Shown in pieces: positions 10,001 through 17,854 of a DNA stretch of 64,000 nt. Each line of letters opens with the position of its first letter. Positions within the stretch are counted from its first letter, which is position 1. Source of the DNA: Paenibacillus odorifer (GTDB lineage: Bacteria; Bacillota; Bacilli; Paenibacillales; Paenibacillaceae); contig NZ_CP009428.1 in NCBI RefSeq assembly GCF_000758725.1, positions 6,262,001 to 6,326,000 of the forward strand, read 5' to 3'. The translations under genes and the position numbers were made by a program. The notes beneath the pieces were generated by a model. That model worked only from the letters and a program-made list of their open reading frames with translations, did not search any database and had not been told where the DNA came from.

Positions 10001-10095
10001 GAAGTGTAGCTCATCCCTCCCACCACAAGAGCCATGACTACTAAAAGCCCCACCGCAGCCTTGTTACCGAACGACCATTTTGTTAACCATTTCAT
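7087..10095 (-). CDS. RND-family efflux transporter (AcrB/SwrC type)
   Basis: About 1,002 residues, the size of AcrB-type pumps. It has two homologous halves, each with a first membrane helix (about 10-30 and 525-545), a large external loop and five further helices. The first half shows PMEFMPEADNPQVTV, typical after helix 1, and the charged helix-4 motif VGRLVDDSIVVIEN, which carries the proton-relay aspartates. In Bacillus the relative SwrC exports and protects against surfactin and aids swarming, so lipopeptide or drug efflux is plausible here. ATG at 10095 is preferred because it lies nine bases after AAGGGG. A GTG 24 bases upstream lacks this. It stands alone: no membrane-fusion-protein gene is adjacent. 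Confidence 0.9.
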   Translation of the reverse strand: MKWLTKWSFGNKAAVGLLVVMALVVGGMSYTSLPMEFMPEADNPQVTVTVLGPGQDTHAMETNVTKPIEAGAAFVKGKKEILSTSGDGYAQVNIFYDSKTNMKDAAQEVQKVVDSLKFPEGVMAPFVLQLNTSMIPVSQVTLAFDEGLTKENLKLAEETIIPEMQKAEGVANVALYGKVTPQVSVKLDPKLMAEKGVTTPQVLGLLQGRNVSASLGEQTIGGQTGNVNVVSTIDSMDTLKKLPVSTGVKLQDIAAVELKQDQESVSRSNGKDVLFAIVTKEANANAVSVGDNIQAAVDHINKTIPNAEAAVVFSTSDMVVTSVNSMMREVLLGALFATIVILLFLRNLRATLITAVSIPLSLAVTLYLLNISGISLNIITLGGVAVAVGRLVDDSIVVIENIYRRLQKEPLSREMIISATGEVARAITSSTIATVAVFLPMGLLRGSLQAFLLPFALTVTYSLLTSLVVALTVVPLLSSWLLRRTSMKEHEPSKWFIRFLDWNLRRKWVSLSLGLLLLIGSIAAYVTMPKGALDASDASYVSVQMNYPKDVPVKDILEKGKQLEQDLMKQPQAETVIMQSGNSADAAKWGNVTSETLVDYTVVMKKGADAQAFIDHVREVKDSYTGATLVANQMSMMGSSSTSEYIDIVGDNLTDITNVATEVTAKLKTVEGIQKVSSNMEDTKPVFSFKVDPAQSNAQEISMQLSAMLNPIPMGQIELDGDAAGVVLDPMVQPQTEQDLKALTLMTAEGPKPLSQLATYEVRNEPAMLFHKDGKPYVRITAEVDPKKVSEIGANIKKETDSLTLPKGVTLFAGGASVDQSEDFNDLGMTALISIGLVYLIMVLTFKTLRAPLAIMFSLPLAAIGAIVGLIVSGVTPDFTALFGALMLIGIVVTNAIVLIDRIKQNEANMSIHEAILEAAGTRMRPILMTAIATICAMTPLLFGHAEMGSIVSQSLAIVVIGGLTAATLLTLIVVPAIYELFYFRKSAKERKGAEKTNAPAL

Positions 10096-10315
10096 TTTCT
10101 TTTTCCCCTTCCACTCCACATGATTTCTGGCACTCCCCTTATGTCTGTTTGATTATGTATTAATTTCCATCCCGAGATTTAGTTTAGTCATTTTTGGCTG
10201 AAGTCAAAACAGCCCTACGGCTGGTTTCGTACTCAGTCTTAAGACGGGGAACTTTCCCCTTCTGCAGACAGATCCCCGTACTTTTTCTTGATGATGGCAA
10301 CTTGAACGTGAGCAT

Positions 10316-10363
10316 AAAAAAAGAGCCCCGTTAGCCATATAAATTGGCCAACAGGACTCCCTT
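10316..10363 (-). terminator. Rho-independent terminator of the antiporter gene
   Basis: On the minus strand a stem of about 15 pairs (GAGTCCTGTTGGCCA with TGGCTAACGGGGCTC, including G-U pairs) is followed by at least six T. It lies just after the antiporter stop. Between here and the RND start (10096-10315) no gene is visible; that stretch must carry the RND promoter, although only a weak TTGACT-type box could be seen. Confidence 0.85.
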
Positions 10364-10373
10364 TTGTTATGGT

Positions 10374-11528
10374 TTATTTCCCTTCCGCACGTACTGGATC
10401 ACGGAACATAAATTTCAATAGTGGCGGCGTTACAAGTGTAGTTACAATGACAACAATAATGACCGAAGTAAAATACTGTTGCTGTAACAAGCCGCTTTGC
10501 AGCCCTGTGGCGGCAATGATCAACGCAACTTCCCCCCGTGAAATCATCCCTGACCCAATAATGGCAGACGAGTGGTTATCAAAGCCTGTAAGACGCGCGC
10601 CCAGACCGCCACCAAACAGCTTGGTCAGAATGGCAACCACCGTAAGCAAGATCACGAAGCCTATTTGACTGCCTACCCCTTCAAAGGAAACACTAAGTCC
10701 GATACTTACAAAAAAGACCGGCACAAAAATCGAATAAGCAATCGGCTCGAGCTTGGATTCTACCGTGTGCTTAAAGGAAGTTTGCGAGATAGCAATCCCA
10801 GCCGCAAAGGCACCAATGATTCCTGCCATCCCCATGATTTCAGCAAAATAGGCGAATGCGAAACAAATCATTAACGCTGCTGAGATAACTGCCTCTGTCA
10901 CCTTCAGCGGAGCCATCCATTTCATGACCCGAGGAACAATAAACCAGCCGGCAACAATCGCTACGGCAAAGAACAACACCTTTTTCCCAATTAGAAGACC
11001 AATAGAAACGTCTGCCCCTGTACCGAAAAAGCTCATCAGAACAGCGAGCAAAATAACAACCAGAATATCATCTACTACAGCAGCCCCCAGAATTGTAGAG
11101 CCTTCACGTGTGTTCAGCTTATTCATATCTTTTAACACCTGCACCGATATGCTGACCGATGTTGCACTAAGAATAACGCCCATAAACAATGCATTATGAT
11201 AAGCAAAACCAAACATTTCTCCTAAGGCGAACCCACCCAAAAAGGGTAATATAATTCCACCGACGGCTACTGCAAAAGCTGATTTCCAGTTCTTGCGCAA
11301 TTGATCCAGGTCCGTCTCAAGCCCTGCTATGAACATTAACAGTAGAACACCGATCTCAGAGATATAATGAATAAACTCTCCATCCTGAACCCAGCCCAGT
11401 ACCGCAGGCCCCAGTATGATTCCCACAATAAGCTTGCCTAGCACAGCTGGTTGCCCAAGCCGCACAGATAGATCACCAGCTACTTTGGTGAACAATATGA
11501 TCAGCATAAGATATAAAACAAACTCCAT
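10374..11528 (-). CDS. Monovalent cation:proton antiporter (CPA2/KefB-type membrane domain)
   Basis: 384 residues from the ATG at 11528, which follows GGGAGTGGATAGAAAG. About twelve membrane helices are visible. Typical Na+/H+ exchanger (PF00999) segments include RLGQPAVLGKLIVGIILGP near the N-terminus, GLETDLDQLRKNWKSA, and the ion-site-like GAAVVDDILVVILL. There is no C-terminal TrkA-N/RCK domain, so this is the short form. It should exchange K+ or Na+ for protons in pH and salt balance. The frame stays open upstream to 11588, but that part overlaps the leader hairpin and lacks a ribosome site. A strong promoter at 11666-11694 and a hairpin with a T-run in the leader suggest attenuation-type control. 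Confidence 0.88.
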   Translation of the reverse strand: MEFVLYLMLIILFTKVAGDLSVRLGQPAVLGKLIVGIILGPAVLGWVQDGEFIHYISEIGVLLLMFIAGLETDLDQLRKNWKSAFAVAVGGIILPFLGGFALGEMFGFAYHNALFMGVILSATSVSISVQVLKDMNKLNTREGSTILGAAVVDDILVVILLAVLMSFFGTGADVSIGLLIGKKVLFFAVAIVAGWFIVPRVMKWMAPLKVTEAVISAALMICFAFAYFAEIMGMAGIIGAFAAGIAISQTSFKHTVESKLEPIAYSIFVPVFFVSIGLSVSFEGVGSQIGFVILLTVVAILTKLFGGGLGARLTGFDNHSSAIIGSGMISRGEVALIIAATGLQSGLLQQQYFTSVIIVVIVTTLVTPPLLKFMFRDPVRAEGK

Positions 11529-11585
11529 CTTTCTATCCACTCCCTTGTTGTATATAAGAACTGCCAACCAGGAGCTTCTCCAAGC

Positions 11586-11625
11586 CAAAAAAAGACAAAG
11601 AGGAGCCCTTGTTGACAGGCTCCTC
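11586..11625 (-). promoter_or_regulatory. Terminator-like hairpin in the leader of the antiporter gene (possible attenuator)
   Basis: On the minus strand GAGGAGCC pairs with GGGCTCCTC and is followed by TTTGTC and seven T. It lies downstream of the promoter at 11666-11694 and upstream of the antiporter ATG at 11528, so transcripts from that promoter must pass it. A second short palindrome, GGAGAAGCTCC, follows and could compete with the first stem. It could instead simply terminate the mutarotase-like gene that ends at 11752. Confidence 0.5.
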
Positions 11626-11665
11626 CAAAAAACAAATAATTATTCAATTTAACTTTATAAATTAT

Positions 11666-11694
11666 ATTATACCTATATTTAAAATAACTGTAAA
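11666..11694 (-). promoter_or_regulatory. Sigma-A-type promoter for the antiporter gene
   Basis: TTTACA (11694-11689) and a perfect TATAAT (11671-11666) are separated by exactly 17 bases on the minus strand. Predicted start of transcription is near 11659, giving a leader of about 130 nt. Confidence 0.7.
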
Positions 11695-11751
11695 CCAGAT
11701 GCGCCGATAATATAAATTATGCACATTTGATTTGTTCTAGAATGCAATTGC

Positions 11752-12075
11752 TTATTTCAGATAGAACACTTCACGTAAGGGCTGCATAGGCACCTCATCA
11801 TTGAAATCAAATGACCCTTCAACCATCTTAGAGGTAATCGCATTCCAGCGGTTGCAGGCATCACTTTTGGCAATGTAATCAAAAGCCGCCTTACTATCCT
11901 CACACTCATAACAGTAAAAAAATTGATTGCCATTCTGAAAGATGGAATAGTTAGAAATACCAGCCTTACTGTGCTCCTCCAAAATTTCTGGCCAAGGATT
12001 TAAATGCATAGCTACATACTCCTCTAAACATTCTTCCTTCACCCGCCATGTCCAAGCCAATTTATTGCTGCTCAT
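11752..12075 (-). CDS. L-rhamnose mutarotase-like protein (RhaM/DUF718 family)
   Basis: A 107-residue protein with AGGAGG eight bases before the ATG. The start LAWTWRVKEECLEEYVAMH, followed by LNPWPEILEEHSKAGISNYSI, matches the small alpha/beta-barrel RhaM family, which interconverts alpha and beta anomers of L-rhamnose. The conserved central His and the Tyr/Trp residues near the C-terminus are present. No other rhamnose gene is near, so the substrate is uncertain; orphan members of this family are common. Confidence 0.75.
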   Translation of the reverse strand: MSSNKLAWTWRVKEECLEEYVAMHLNPWPEILEEHSKAGISNYSIFQNGNQFFYCYECEDSKAAFDYIAKSDACNRWNAITSKMVEGSFDFNDEVPMQPLREVFYLK

Positions 12076-12197
12076 CTGCTCATCCTCCTAGAAATCCCCT
12101 CTTTTGCACATATTAAGAACTAGGGACATTTGATACCTATTATTGTACCTGAATAGAGTAGTCCAAGCTATGCATATCTATATTCTCTGGAAATTTC

Positions 12198-13358
12198 TTA
12201 AGCGTTAATTCCGGCTTCACTCGGACGAAGAATAGCAGAACCAATCGCCAGAAGCACGGCGGCCATAAGGCCCAAGATGGCAAAGGGCAGCCATAATTCA
12301 TTCCAGCCCCCACCTGTGGCAGCGATATCGATCGCTTGGATCGCCCATTTTTGCGGTACAAAATTAGCTGCCTTCTGCATATAGTCCGGCATAATGGATA
12401 ACGGCCAGAAGCAGCCTCCAAGCATACATGTCGGGGTCAGGATCAGCGAATTAAGCATGCCCGTATTATTGGGATTGCGAATCAGACCTGCTACCGTACT
12501 GGCTAAACCCATGGAAACGAGCATAAATGCTGCAAGAACCAAGAAATACAAGTAGAGCGGTAACCCAAAGTCAAACTGCAGCACATAACGGCCTAAGGCA
12601 AGTATTACAATGATTTGAATTAACCCAACGATGAAGCTTCCCAGAAAATTACCGAGGGCAATCTCATACGAACGAACCGGGGCACTGAACATACGTTTCA
12701 TCGTTCTTTCTCTTCGATCATCCATAATAAGTGACACTGAACTTGTAACCAGCCCCATTAAGAACATCAAAGTAAATCCTGTGACGATGCTTAAGCCCTC
12801 TTTGGGATATAAATCATAATCCGTTCTTATACTGCCTACACTATGTTGCTCTGCTCTCTGCATTACGGCAGCAAACTGTGAGTCCGAGCCAGTAGCCTCA
12901 GCCCGAGCTGCTCCAATTAGTCCAGCAGTGTTTCGCATTTCATCAGCAATTACACGGATTTTCATTTTTACCATAATTGATGTTTCGGTAGCCTTAAGCT
13001 CATACACACTAATTTGCGGCTCTTCTCCAGCAAGCAGTGCGGAGGTGAAGTTTTGCGGTATCAAAACACCGGCTTCTCCGTTCTGATCGATAATACTCTC
13101 CCTCAAATTAGCCTCATCTGTCTTCTCAACAAGCTTATAATCACCGGTATTCTCCAGCTCGGTAAGCAAATGTTTACCTGCTGCACCATCATCCATATTC
13201 GAATATAAAATAGTAGCCGGTCTTTCACCCATACTTCCACTAATTGCTACTATCACCGACACGACAATACAGGGCAGAAGAATATACGTAAGCAGCCCAT
13301 TCCGAGAACCGATCGTTCTTTTCACCATATTCCAAGCAATCGTTAAGATCTTATCCAT
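12198..13358 (-). CDS. ABC-2 type exporter permease (second of pair)
   Basis: 386 residues with one helix near the N-terminus (about 22-42), a long extracytoplasmic loop (45-180) and five helices in the C-terminal half. It contains the ABC-2 family pattern MDDRRERTMKRMFSAPV just before the membrane block. It overlaps the preceding permease gene by eight bases and has AAGGTAGG before its ATG, so the two should be translated together and form a heterodimeric channel with the ATPase encoded at 14541-15476. In layout it resembles B. subtilis LnrM/LnrN. Confidence 0.85.
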   Translation of the reverse strand: MDKILTIAWNMVKRTIGSRNGLLTYILLPCIVVSVIVAISGSMGERPATILYSNMDDGAAGKHLLTELENTGDYKLVEKTDEANLRESIIDQNGEAGVLIPQNFTSALLAGEEPQISVYELKATETSIMVKMKIRVIADEMRNTAGLIGAARAEATGSDSQFAAVMQRAEQHSVGSIRTDYDLYPKEGLSIVTGFTLMFLMGLVTSSVSLIMDDRRERTMKRMFSAPVRSYEIALGNFLGSFIVGLIQIIVILALGRYVLQFDFGLPLYLYFLVLAAFMLVSMGLASTVAGLIRNPNNTGMLNSLILTPTCMLGGCFWPLSIMPDYMQKAANFVPQKWAIQAIDIAATGGGWNELWLPFAILGLMAAVLLAIGSAILRPSEAGINA

Positions 13359-14523
13359 GGTAACCTACCTTCCGGTACGAGATAACCGCTCCACTGAATA
13401 GAACTAGACAGATGATCGACATGACCAGCAGATTCGGCAAAATCTCTGAGACCTCTGCATGCAGCATCATTTTTAGAACAGCTTGTAGCACCCAGTGATT
13501 CAGGGTAAATGCCCCGACGGAGTTCACCCATGATTCCGGAAGTGGAGCCATCCCTCCACTAATAAAGGTCATGACCACAGTGATAACATTAATAATACTT
13601 CCTGCACTTGCTTTAGTTTTGCTAAACATTGAAATGACAATCGATAACGTCATGGAAGCAATGATCATTAAGAGACAGAAGAGCAGCAGCAAGCCCGGAC
13701 GATTGCCCCAATTTACGCCAAACAACAAGTGAGTCAGGATAATAATCGCTGCACACTGCACTACACTTACAACCCCTACACCTAACATTTTACCAATAAA
13801 CAGCTCAGAACCTTTTACCGGCATTGAAGTTATTCGGAAGAGGGTATGATTTTCTTTTTCATTAAAAAGAGAGGTACTGACGGTCAAACCGCTATATAGC
13901 AGAAACATCAGCATCATGGATACCGCATAGAATTGGGAGGCTGTATAGGATCGGCCACCTTCACTGAGCGCCCCAACCTTAACAGAAGGCTGCTCCCCCG
14001 AACTTGGTGCAGTAACGGTCAAAGCTTCTGGACCCAGCGTCATAGCTACGGACTGCTTATAGTTAATATTGTTCAAAAAGTTATCGAATACCGTCCCCGC
14101 AACCATATTATCTGTCCGATCTTTACCCAGAATAAACTCTAGCTGTGCAGTATCACCGCTTTGTACTTTTTTATCGAAGCCTGGAGGAACAATAACCGCA
14201 TAACCATATTTTCCGGTACGCAAGCCGCTTTCCGCTGTCTCTCGGCTCCCTACTTTGACCGGAATGATGATATCCTTAAGCTCCGGCGTCTTCAAAAAGC
14301 TGTCTATCATCGCCGAGCTTTCATATCCTTCTCCAGAAAGATTAACTATACCAACACGTACTGGATCAATCTCAGACGCTGCCTTATCACCGATTACACT
14401 GGAAAGGGAGGCACCCAGCAGAAAGATCAAAAGCAGCGGTAGCAGAAACATATTAATGATGATTGAGCGTGAAATAAACAGCCTGCGAAGCTCATAAATC
14501 ATAATTGTCCAAATATTTCTCAA
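13351..14523 (-). CDS. ABC-2 type exporter permease (first of pair)
   Basis: 390 residues starting with TTG at 14523, ten bases after AAGGAGGG. There is one N-terminal helix (about 18-40), a large external domain (about 45-205) and a C-terminal block of five helices, preceded by LFNEKENHTLFRITSMPV, the cytoplasmic segment typical of ABC-2 permeases. It is the partner of the permease that overlaps its 3' end. It lies 17 bases after the ATPase gene, so the three make one operon, probably exporting or repelling membrane-active antibiotics. Confidence 0.85.
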   Translation of the reverse strand: MRNIWTIMIYELRRLFISRSIIINMFLLPLLLIFLLGASLSSVIGDKAASEIDPVRVGIVNLSGEGYESSAMIDSFLKTPELKDIIIPVKVGSRETAESGLRTGKYGYAVIVPPGFDKKVQSGDTAQLEFILGKDRTDNMVAGTVFDNFLNNINYKQSVAMTLGPEALTVTAPSSGEQPSVKVGALSEGGRSYTASQFYAVSMMLMFLLYSGLTVSTSLFNEKENHTLFRITSMPVKGSELFIGKMLGVGVVSVVQCAAIIILTHLLFGVNWGNRPGLLLLFCLLMIIASMTLSIVISMFSKTKASAGSIINVITVVMTFISGGMAPLPESWVNSVGAFTLNHWVLQAVLKMMLHAEVSEILPNLLVMSIICLVLFSGAVISYRKVGYHG

Positions 14524-14540
14524 AGCGTTCTCTCCCTCCT

Positions 14541-15476
14541 TTAATCGCGCAATGTCCGTCCTGTCAAACTAAGGAATAATGTCTCCAGATCCGGCTCCTC
14601 TATATTCAAAGAACCAATAACCCCTTCATGTTTAGCAAAAATAAATAAGATATCCTGCAGCTCATCCTGTGAGGAGGGAAGATACATTTCTACCGTTCCC
14701 TCTTTACTTTCCACTCTCGTGATCCGCGGGTGTAGACTAAGCTCATTGATTAGCTCCGGGGTGATGTTCGTTGCTTTGACCACTATTTTTTCTTCCTTAG
14801 AAACCCGTTCCCGCAGCTCCTTTTCCGTACCACAAGCAATGATATGTCCCTTATCCATAATCGCTACCCGATCACAAATGGCTGCAACCTCTTCCATATA
14901 ATGACTAGTGTAGATGACGGTTGAGCCAAGCCGATTGAGCTCTTTGACCGACTCAAGGATATGATTACGAGACTGCGGATCAATCCCTACGGTCGGCTCA
15001 TCCATAATAATCAGCTTTGGATGATGCATGATGGCACAGGCGATATTCAAACGTCTCTTCATCCCTCCGGAGAAGGTGGCTGGTTTTTCTTTGGCACGGT
15101 CACTAAGTCCTGTGAAAGCAAGAGCTTCCGCCACCCGCTCTTTCAGCAATTTTCCCCGCAAACCATACAATCTTCCGAAAAAAGTTACATTTCCAGCTGC
15201 TGTCATTGTATTGTACAAAGCCAAATCCTGCGGAACTAAGCCGATCTTTTTCTTAACCTCCAGTGCATACGAAGAGACTGATAACCCATCAATAACAATG
15301 TCTCCACTATCAATCTTTAGCAGGCCGCAAATCATACTTATAGTTGTACTTTTGCCCGCCCCATTCGGCCCCAGCAGACCAAAGATCTCTCCTGCTTGGA
15401 TCGTAACATTCACATGATCTACCGTTAATTTGTTCTCATACCGTTTCACCACATCGGTCAACACCGCGATTGCCAT
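14541..15476 (-). CDS. ABC transporter ATP-binding protein (drug/polyene-resistance type)
   Basis: 311 residues. Walker A is GLLGPNGAGKST (about 34-45), the signature is FSGGMKRRLNIA, Walker B is LIIMDEPTVGID, and the switch His is in YTSHYMEEVAAICDRVAI. The C-terminal part (about 225-305) is the small beta domain of the DrrA/CcmA-like drug-export group. GGGGAG lies seven bases before the ATG. It drives the two permeases downstream and is divergent from a sensor kinase/response regulator pair, an arrangement found for antibiotic-sensing exporters. Closest remembered parallel: LnrL of the B. subtilis linearmycin-resistance system. Confidence 0.9.
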   Translation of the reverse strand: MAIAVLTDVVKRYENKLTVDHVNVTIQAGEIFGLLGPNGAGKSTTISMICGLLKIDSGDIVIDGLSVSSYALEVKKKIGLVPQDLALYNTMTAAGNVTFFGRLYGLRGKLLKERVAEALAFTGLSDRAKEKPATFSGGMKRRLNIACAIMHHPKLIIMDEPTVGIDPQSRNHILESVKELNRLGSTVIYTSHYMEEVAAICDRVAIMDKGHIIACGTEKELRERVSKEEKIVVKATNITPELINELSLHPRITRVESKEGTVEMYLPSSQDELQDILFIFAKHEGVIGSLNIEEPDLETLFLSLTGRTLRD

Positions 15477-15548
15477 CTCTTATCTCCCCTGTCGTGTGTG
15501 CTTCTATATTTTCAATTTTATTCTAGGTTGAATTTTTACGGATGTACG

Positions 15549-15600
15549 AAAGGTCATTTTTTGAAGGTGACTAAAGTCATCTCCTGAAGTAGTGGGATAA
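15549..15600. promoter_or_regulatory. Candidate response-regulator operator between the divergent ABC and two-component operons
   Basis: GGTGACTAAAGTCATC (about 15567-15582) contains the inverted repeat TGACT/AGTCA, and a further GGTCA half-site lies about 15 bases before it. A GATAAT-like -10 follows at about 15596. Position between the divergent genes suggests a binding site for the adjacent LuxR-type regulator acting on both operons. Binding itself is inferred. Confidence 0.4.
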
Positions 15601-15640
15601 TATGCTAAGATTATTAAAAAACATAAAGGATGACTAAGGC

Positions 15641-16798
15641 GTGCCCAGAGAGCTAAATTTATTGCGTTACGGACTCATCTTAATCCCTGCGTTTATTACT
15701 ATTTATGTCTATCAATATAACGATTATGGAATCTTCACGCTGCATATCCTGATGCTTCTATTCCTTGTGGTGATGGTACCAAAGCTCCCACGATCCATTC
15801 ACACTTTGATTAGTATCATTGAAATCTTGTTCACGGCCTGGTTATGTTATCAATATGGCAGCATGATGATTTTCCCCGCTATATCAGCACTGCTTTATTA
15901 TTCCAGACTCCAGCCTAAAGCAGTGCCTTATGTGTTCACAGGTGTACATCTGATAGCTTTGAACGTTGCACTCCAGAATTCTCCATCGCTCGTAGTGACT
16001 TACATTAACTTTTCATTTCTGCTCACTGCCTACCTAAATAAGCTATTATTGAAAGCTGGCCAGCGGCGCGAAGACACTCTTCTTCTATATGATGAGTTAC
16101 GCAAAAAGCATTTCGAGCTCGATGAAGCTCGCAACCGCCTGCTGGAGTTCAGCGCGCAAGTAGAAGAGTCTGCCCAGTCCAAAGAGCGCGTCCGAATCTC
16201 ACGCCAGCTCCATGACGATATCGGCCACCGGCTAATCCGGATTAAAATGATGATGGAGGCCGCCCTCCAGACCTTGCCCACCTCTCCCGAGAGCGGAATG
16301 CAAATGATGGAACTGATTCGTGACCAGCTGTCGGCCAGCATGGACGATATGCGGTCCGCAGTTAAACGTATCAACTACACTCCGAAGCTTGAGGGAGCTT
16401 ATGCGTTAGACCGGCTGCTCGAAGAAATTGGACGTGAGACGGGGATCGAGACCTCATACCAAGTACAGGGCATACCTTATCCACTCTATCCTAGTATTCA
16501 AGTAATCCTGTACAAAAACGCCCGTGAAGCTATAACCAACGCCTTGCGGCATGGAAAAGCAACGTCCATCCGGATCAAAATTGACTACGCGCAAGCAGGA
16601 ATCACTATGGAGGTTAGCAACAATGGAGCGCTTCCCGAAGGAGAGAAACTCAGCAAATTATTGGGGCGTGGTGGGGACGGAATGAAAGGAATGTACGAGC
16701 GAACGCATTTAATCGGTGGAACACTCGAACTGAGGCAGGAACCACATTTTACAGTCATTACGCGGCTGCCCATTTATAAGCAGGATGAGATTGTATAA
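15641..16798 (+). CDS. Sensor histidine kinase, NarL/HisKA_3 family
   Basis: 385 residues starting at GTG 15641, ten bases after AAAGGA. Residues 8-140 form five or six membrane helices with very short loops, so the signal is probably sensed within or at the membrane. A short coiled coil (about 145-180) leads to the dimerisation box RISRQLHDDIGHRL, where the His near 190 is phosphorylated. The C-terminal HATPase_c domain has NAREAITNALRHGKA and GRGGDGMKGMYERTH. It is cotranscribed with the response regulator 17 bases downstream. Membrane-embedded sensors of this kind beside ABC exporters (for example LnrJ) respond to membrane-active compounds. Confidence 0.9.
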   Translation: MPRELNLLRYGLILIPAFITIYVYQYNDYGIFTLHILMLLFLVVMVPKLPRSIHTLISIIEILFTAWLCYQYGSMMIFPAISALLYYSRLQPKAVPYVFTGVHLIALNVALQNSPSLVVTYINFSFLLTAYLNKLLLKAGQRREDTLLLYDELRKKHFELDEARNRLLEFSAQVEESAQSKERVRISRQLHDDIGHRLIRIKMMMEAALQTLPTSPESGMQMMELIRDQLSASMDDMRSAVKRINYTPKLEGAYALDRLLEEIGRETGIETSYQVQGIPYPLYPSIQVILYKNAREAITNALRHGKATSIRIKIDYAQAGITMEVSNNGALPEGEKLSKLLGRGGDGMKGMYERTHLIGGTLELRQEPHFTVITRLPIYKQDEIV

Positions 16799-16815
16799 CG
16801 AAAGGAGCCATGCTA

Positions 16816-17469
16816 ATGATTAAAGTGTTGATTGTTGATGACGACCCCTTTATTCGCCAAAGTCTGCAAGTATTGCTAGGTATGGACCCAGGTATTGAAG
16901 TTGTCGGAGCAGCTTGTGAAGGTAACGAGGCCTTGGAATTACTTCAAAAAGGATTAAAGACCGATGTAGCTCTGATGGATATCCGCATGCCCGGCTGCGG
17001 TGGCGTTGAAGGAACGGAGAAGATTAAGCAGGCTTTTCCGCAAATTGCGATATTGATGCTGACCACTTTCGATGACGATGAATATATCATTGAAGCACTG
17101 CGTAACGGAGCTAGTGGATATTTGCTCAAAAACATACCGCCAGACCGGATCATCCAGGGCATTAAAACGGTTTTTGATGGGAACATGCTTATCCACCCTG
17201 ATATCGCCCGTAAGCTGGCAACCTTTCTCCAGCCTACGGCACGGCAAGAATTGCCACAGGTACAGCCACTGGAATCGTTCGGATTGACCAAAACAGAGCT
17301 GGCTGTAGTGGCTTCTATCGCTGAGGGGCATAGCAACAAAGAAATCGCCGGACAGCTTTTTTTAAGCGAAGGTACCGTCAAAAATTACATAACGGATATA
17401 TTAAGCAAATTAGAGCTCCGCGATCGTACGCAAATTGCAATTTTTTATTTGAAGAACATGCGGGGTTGA
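16816..17469 (+). CDS. LuxR/NarL-family response regulator
   Basis: 217 residues. The receiver domain (1-120) has the acidic pocket VDDDP, the phosphoacceptor Asp near 55 in VALMDIRMPG, the Thr in MLTTFDDDEY and the Lys in GYLLKN. The C-terminal helix-turn-helix (about 150-215) reads GHSNKEIAGQLFLSEGTVKN, a standard GerE/LuxR recognition unit. ATG at 16816 is chosen over 16810 because AAGGAG lies eight bases away. It should be phosphorylated by the kinase upstream and control the divergent ABC operon. Confidence 0.92.
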   Translation: MIKVLIVDDDPFIRQSLQVLLGMDPGIEVVGAACEGNEALELLQKGLKTDVALMDIRMPGCGGVEGTEKIKQAFPQIAILMLTTFDDDEYIIEALRNGASGYLLKNIPPDRIIQGIKTVFDGNMLIHPDIARKLATFLQPTARQELPQVQPLESFGLTKTELAVVASIAEGHSNKEIAGQLFLSEGTVKNYITDILSKLELRDRTQIAIFYLKNMRG

Positions 17470-17521
17470 ACTAGTAACATATAACATGTGAATAGGCCGC
17501 TGCCAAAGTTAGTTTTTCTTA

Positions 17522-17663
17522 CGGACTCCAGTGAAGTTACTCCTTGGACGCGGGTTCGGAGTTCAGCGACGCTACTCCTTGGGCGGGCTCGGACTCCAGC
17601 GACGCTATTTACAATTTTATCGGCGTTTGAGCAGAGTTTCGGACCCCAGCGACGTTATTCCTC
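17522..17663. repeat. Four degenerate direct repeats of about 24 nt in the intergenic region
   Basis: Copies begin at 17522, 17557, 17590 and 17640. The common core is CGGACTCCAGCGACGCTATT with one to five changes per copy, and the spacing is 35, 33 and 50 bases. They lie in the 385-base gap between two convergent operons, where no credible gene is seen (open frames there merely translate the repeat). The spacers differ in sequence and the repeats are too diverged for CRISPR. Confidence 0.7.
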
Positions 17664-17807
17664 AGAAAGAGGCTCATCTGGGGTGTTTTTGATGCCAATA
17701 GCGGCTTTGGGGTCCCTTACCATTGTAAAAAAGCGAAAATGCTGCGATTAGGGGCAACTGGGTCCGATAGCAACTTCTCGCACGCGAAACTACCATCTAA
17801 TCAAAAA

Positions 17808-17850
17808 CAAAGATGCCCCATTCACCATTTCATGGCCTATGGGGCATCTT
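17808..17850 (-). terminator. Rho-independent terminator of the minJ-like gene
   Basis: AAGATGCCCCA pairs with TGGGGCATCTT around a loop that can extend the stem. On the minus strand it is followed by TTTGTTTTTG. It lies directly after the minJ-like stop and also blocks transcripts from the convergent regulator gene. Confidence 0.85.
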
Positions 17851-17854
17851 CTAG

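Noticed and set aside
11529..11660. ydaO-type c-di-AMP riboswitch before the antiporter gene
   Set aside because: The leader is only about 130 nt and has none of the ydaO conserved segments; only the hairpin with T-run can be supported.
12140..12421. 93-codon frame near the end of the second ABC permease gene
   Set aside because: It overlaps the permease C-terminal membrane region in another frame and shows no signal or ribosome site.
17522..17663. CRISPR array
   Set aside because: Repeats differ by up to five bases, spacing is uneven and there are no cas genes in the window.
17488..17751. Small gene in the gap after the response regulator
   Set aside because: The frame is a translation of the degenerate repeats and has no ribosome site.
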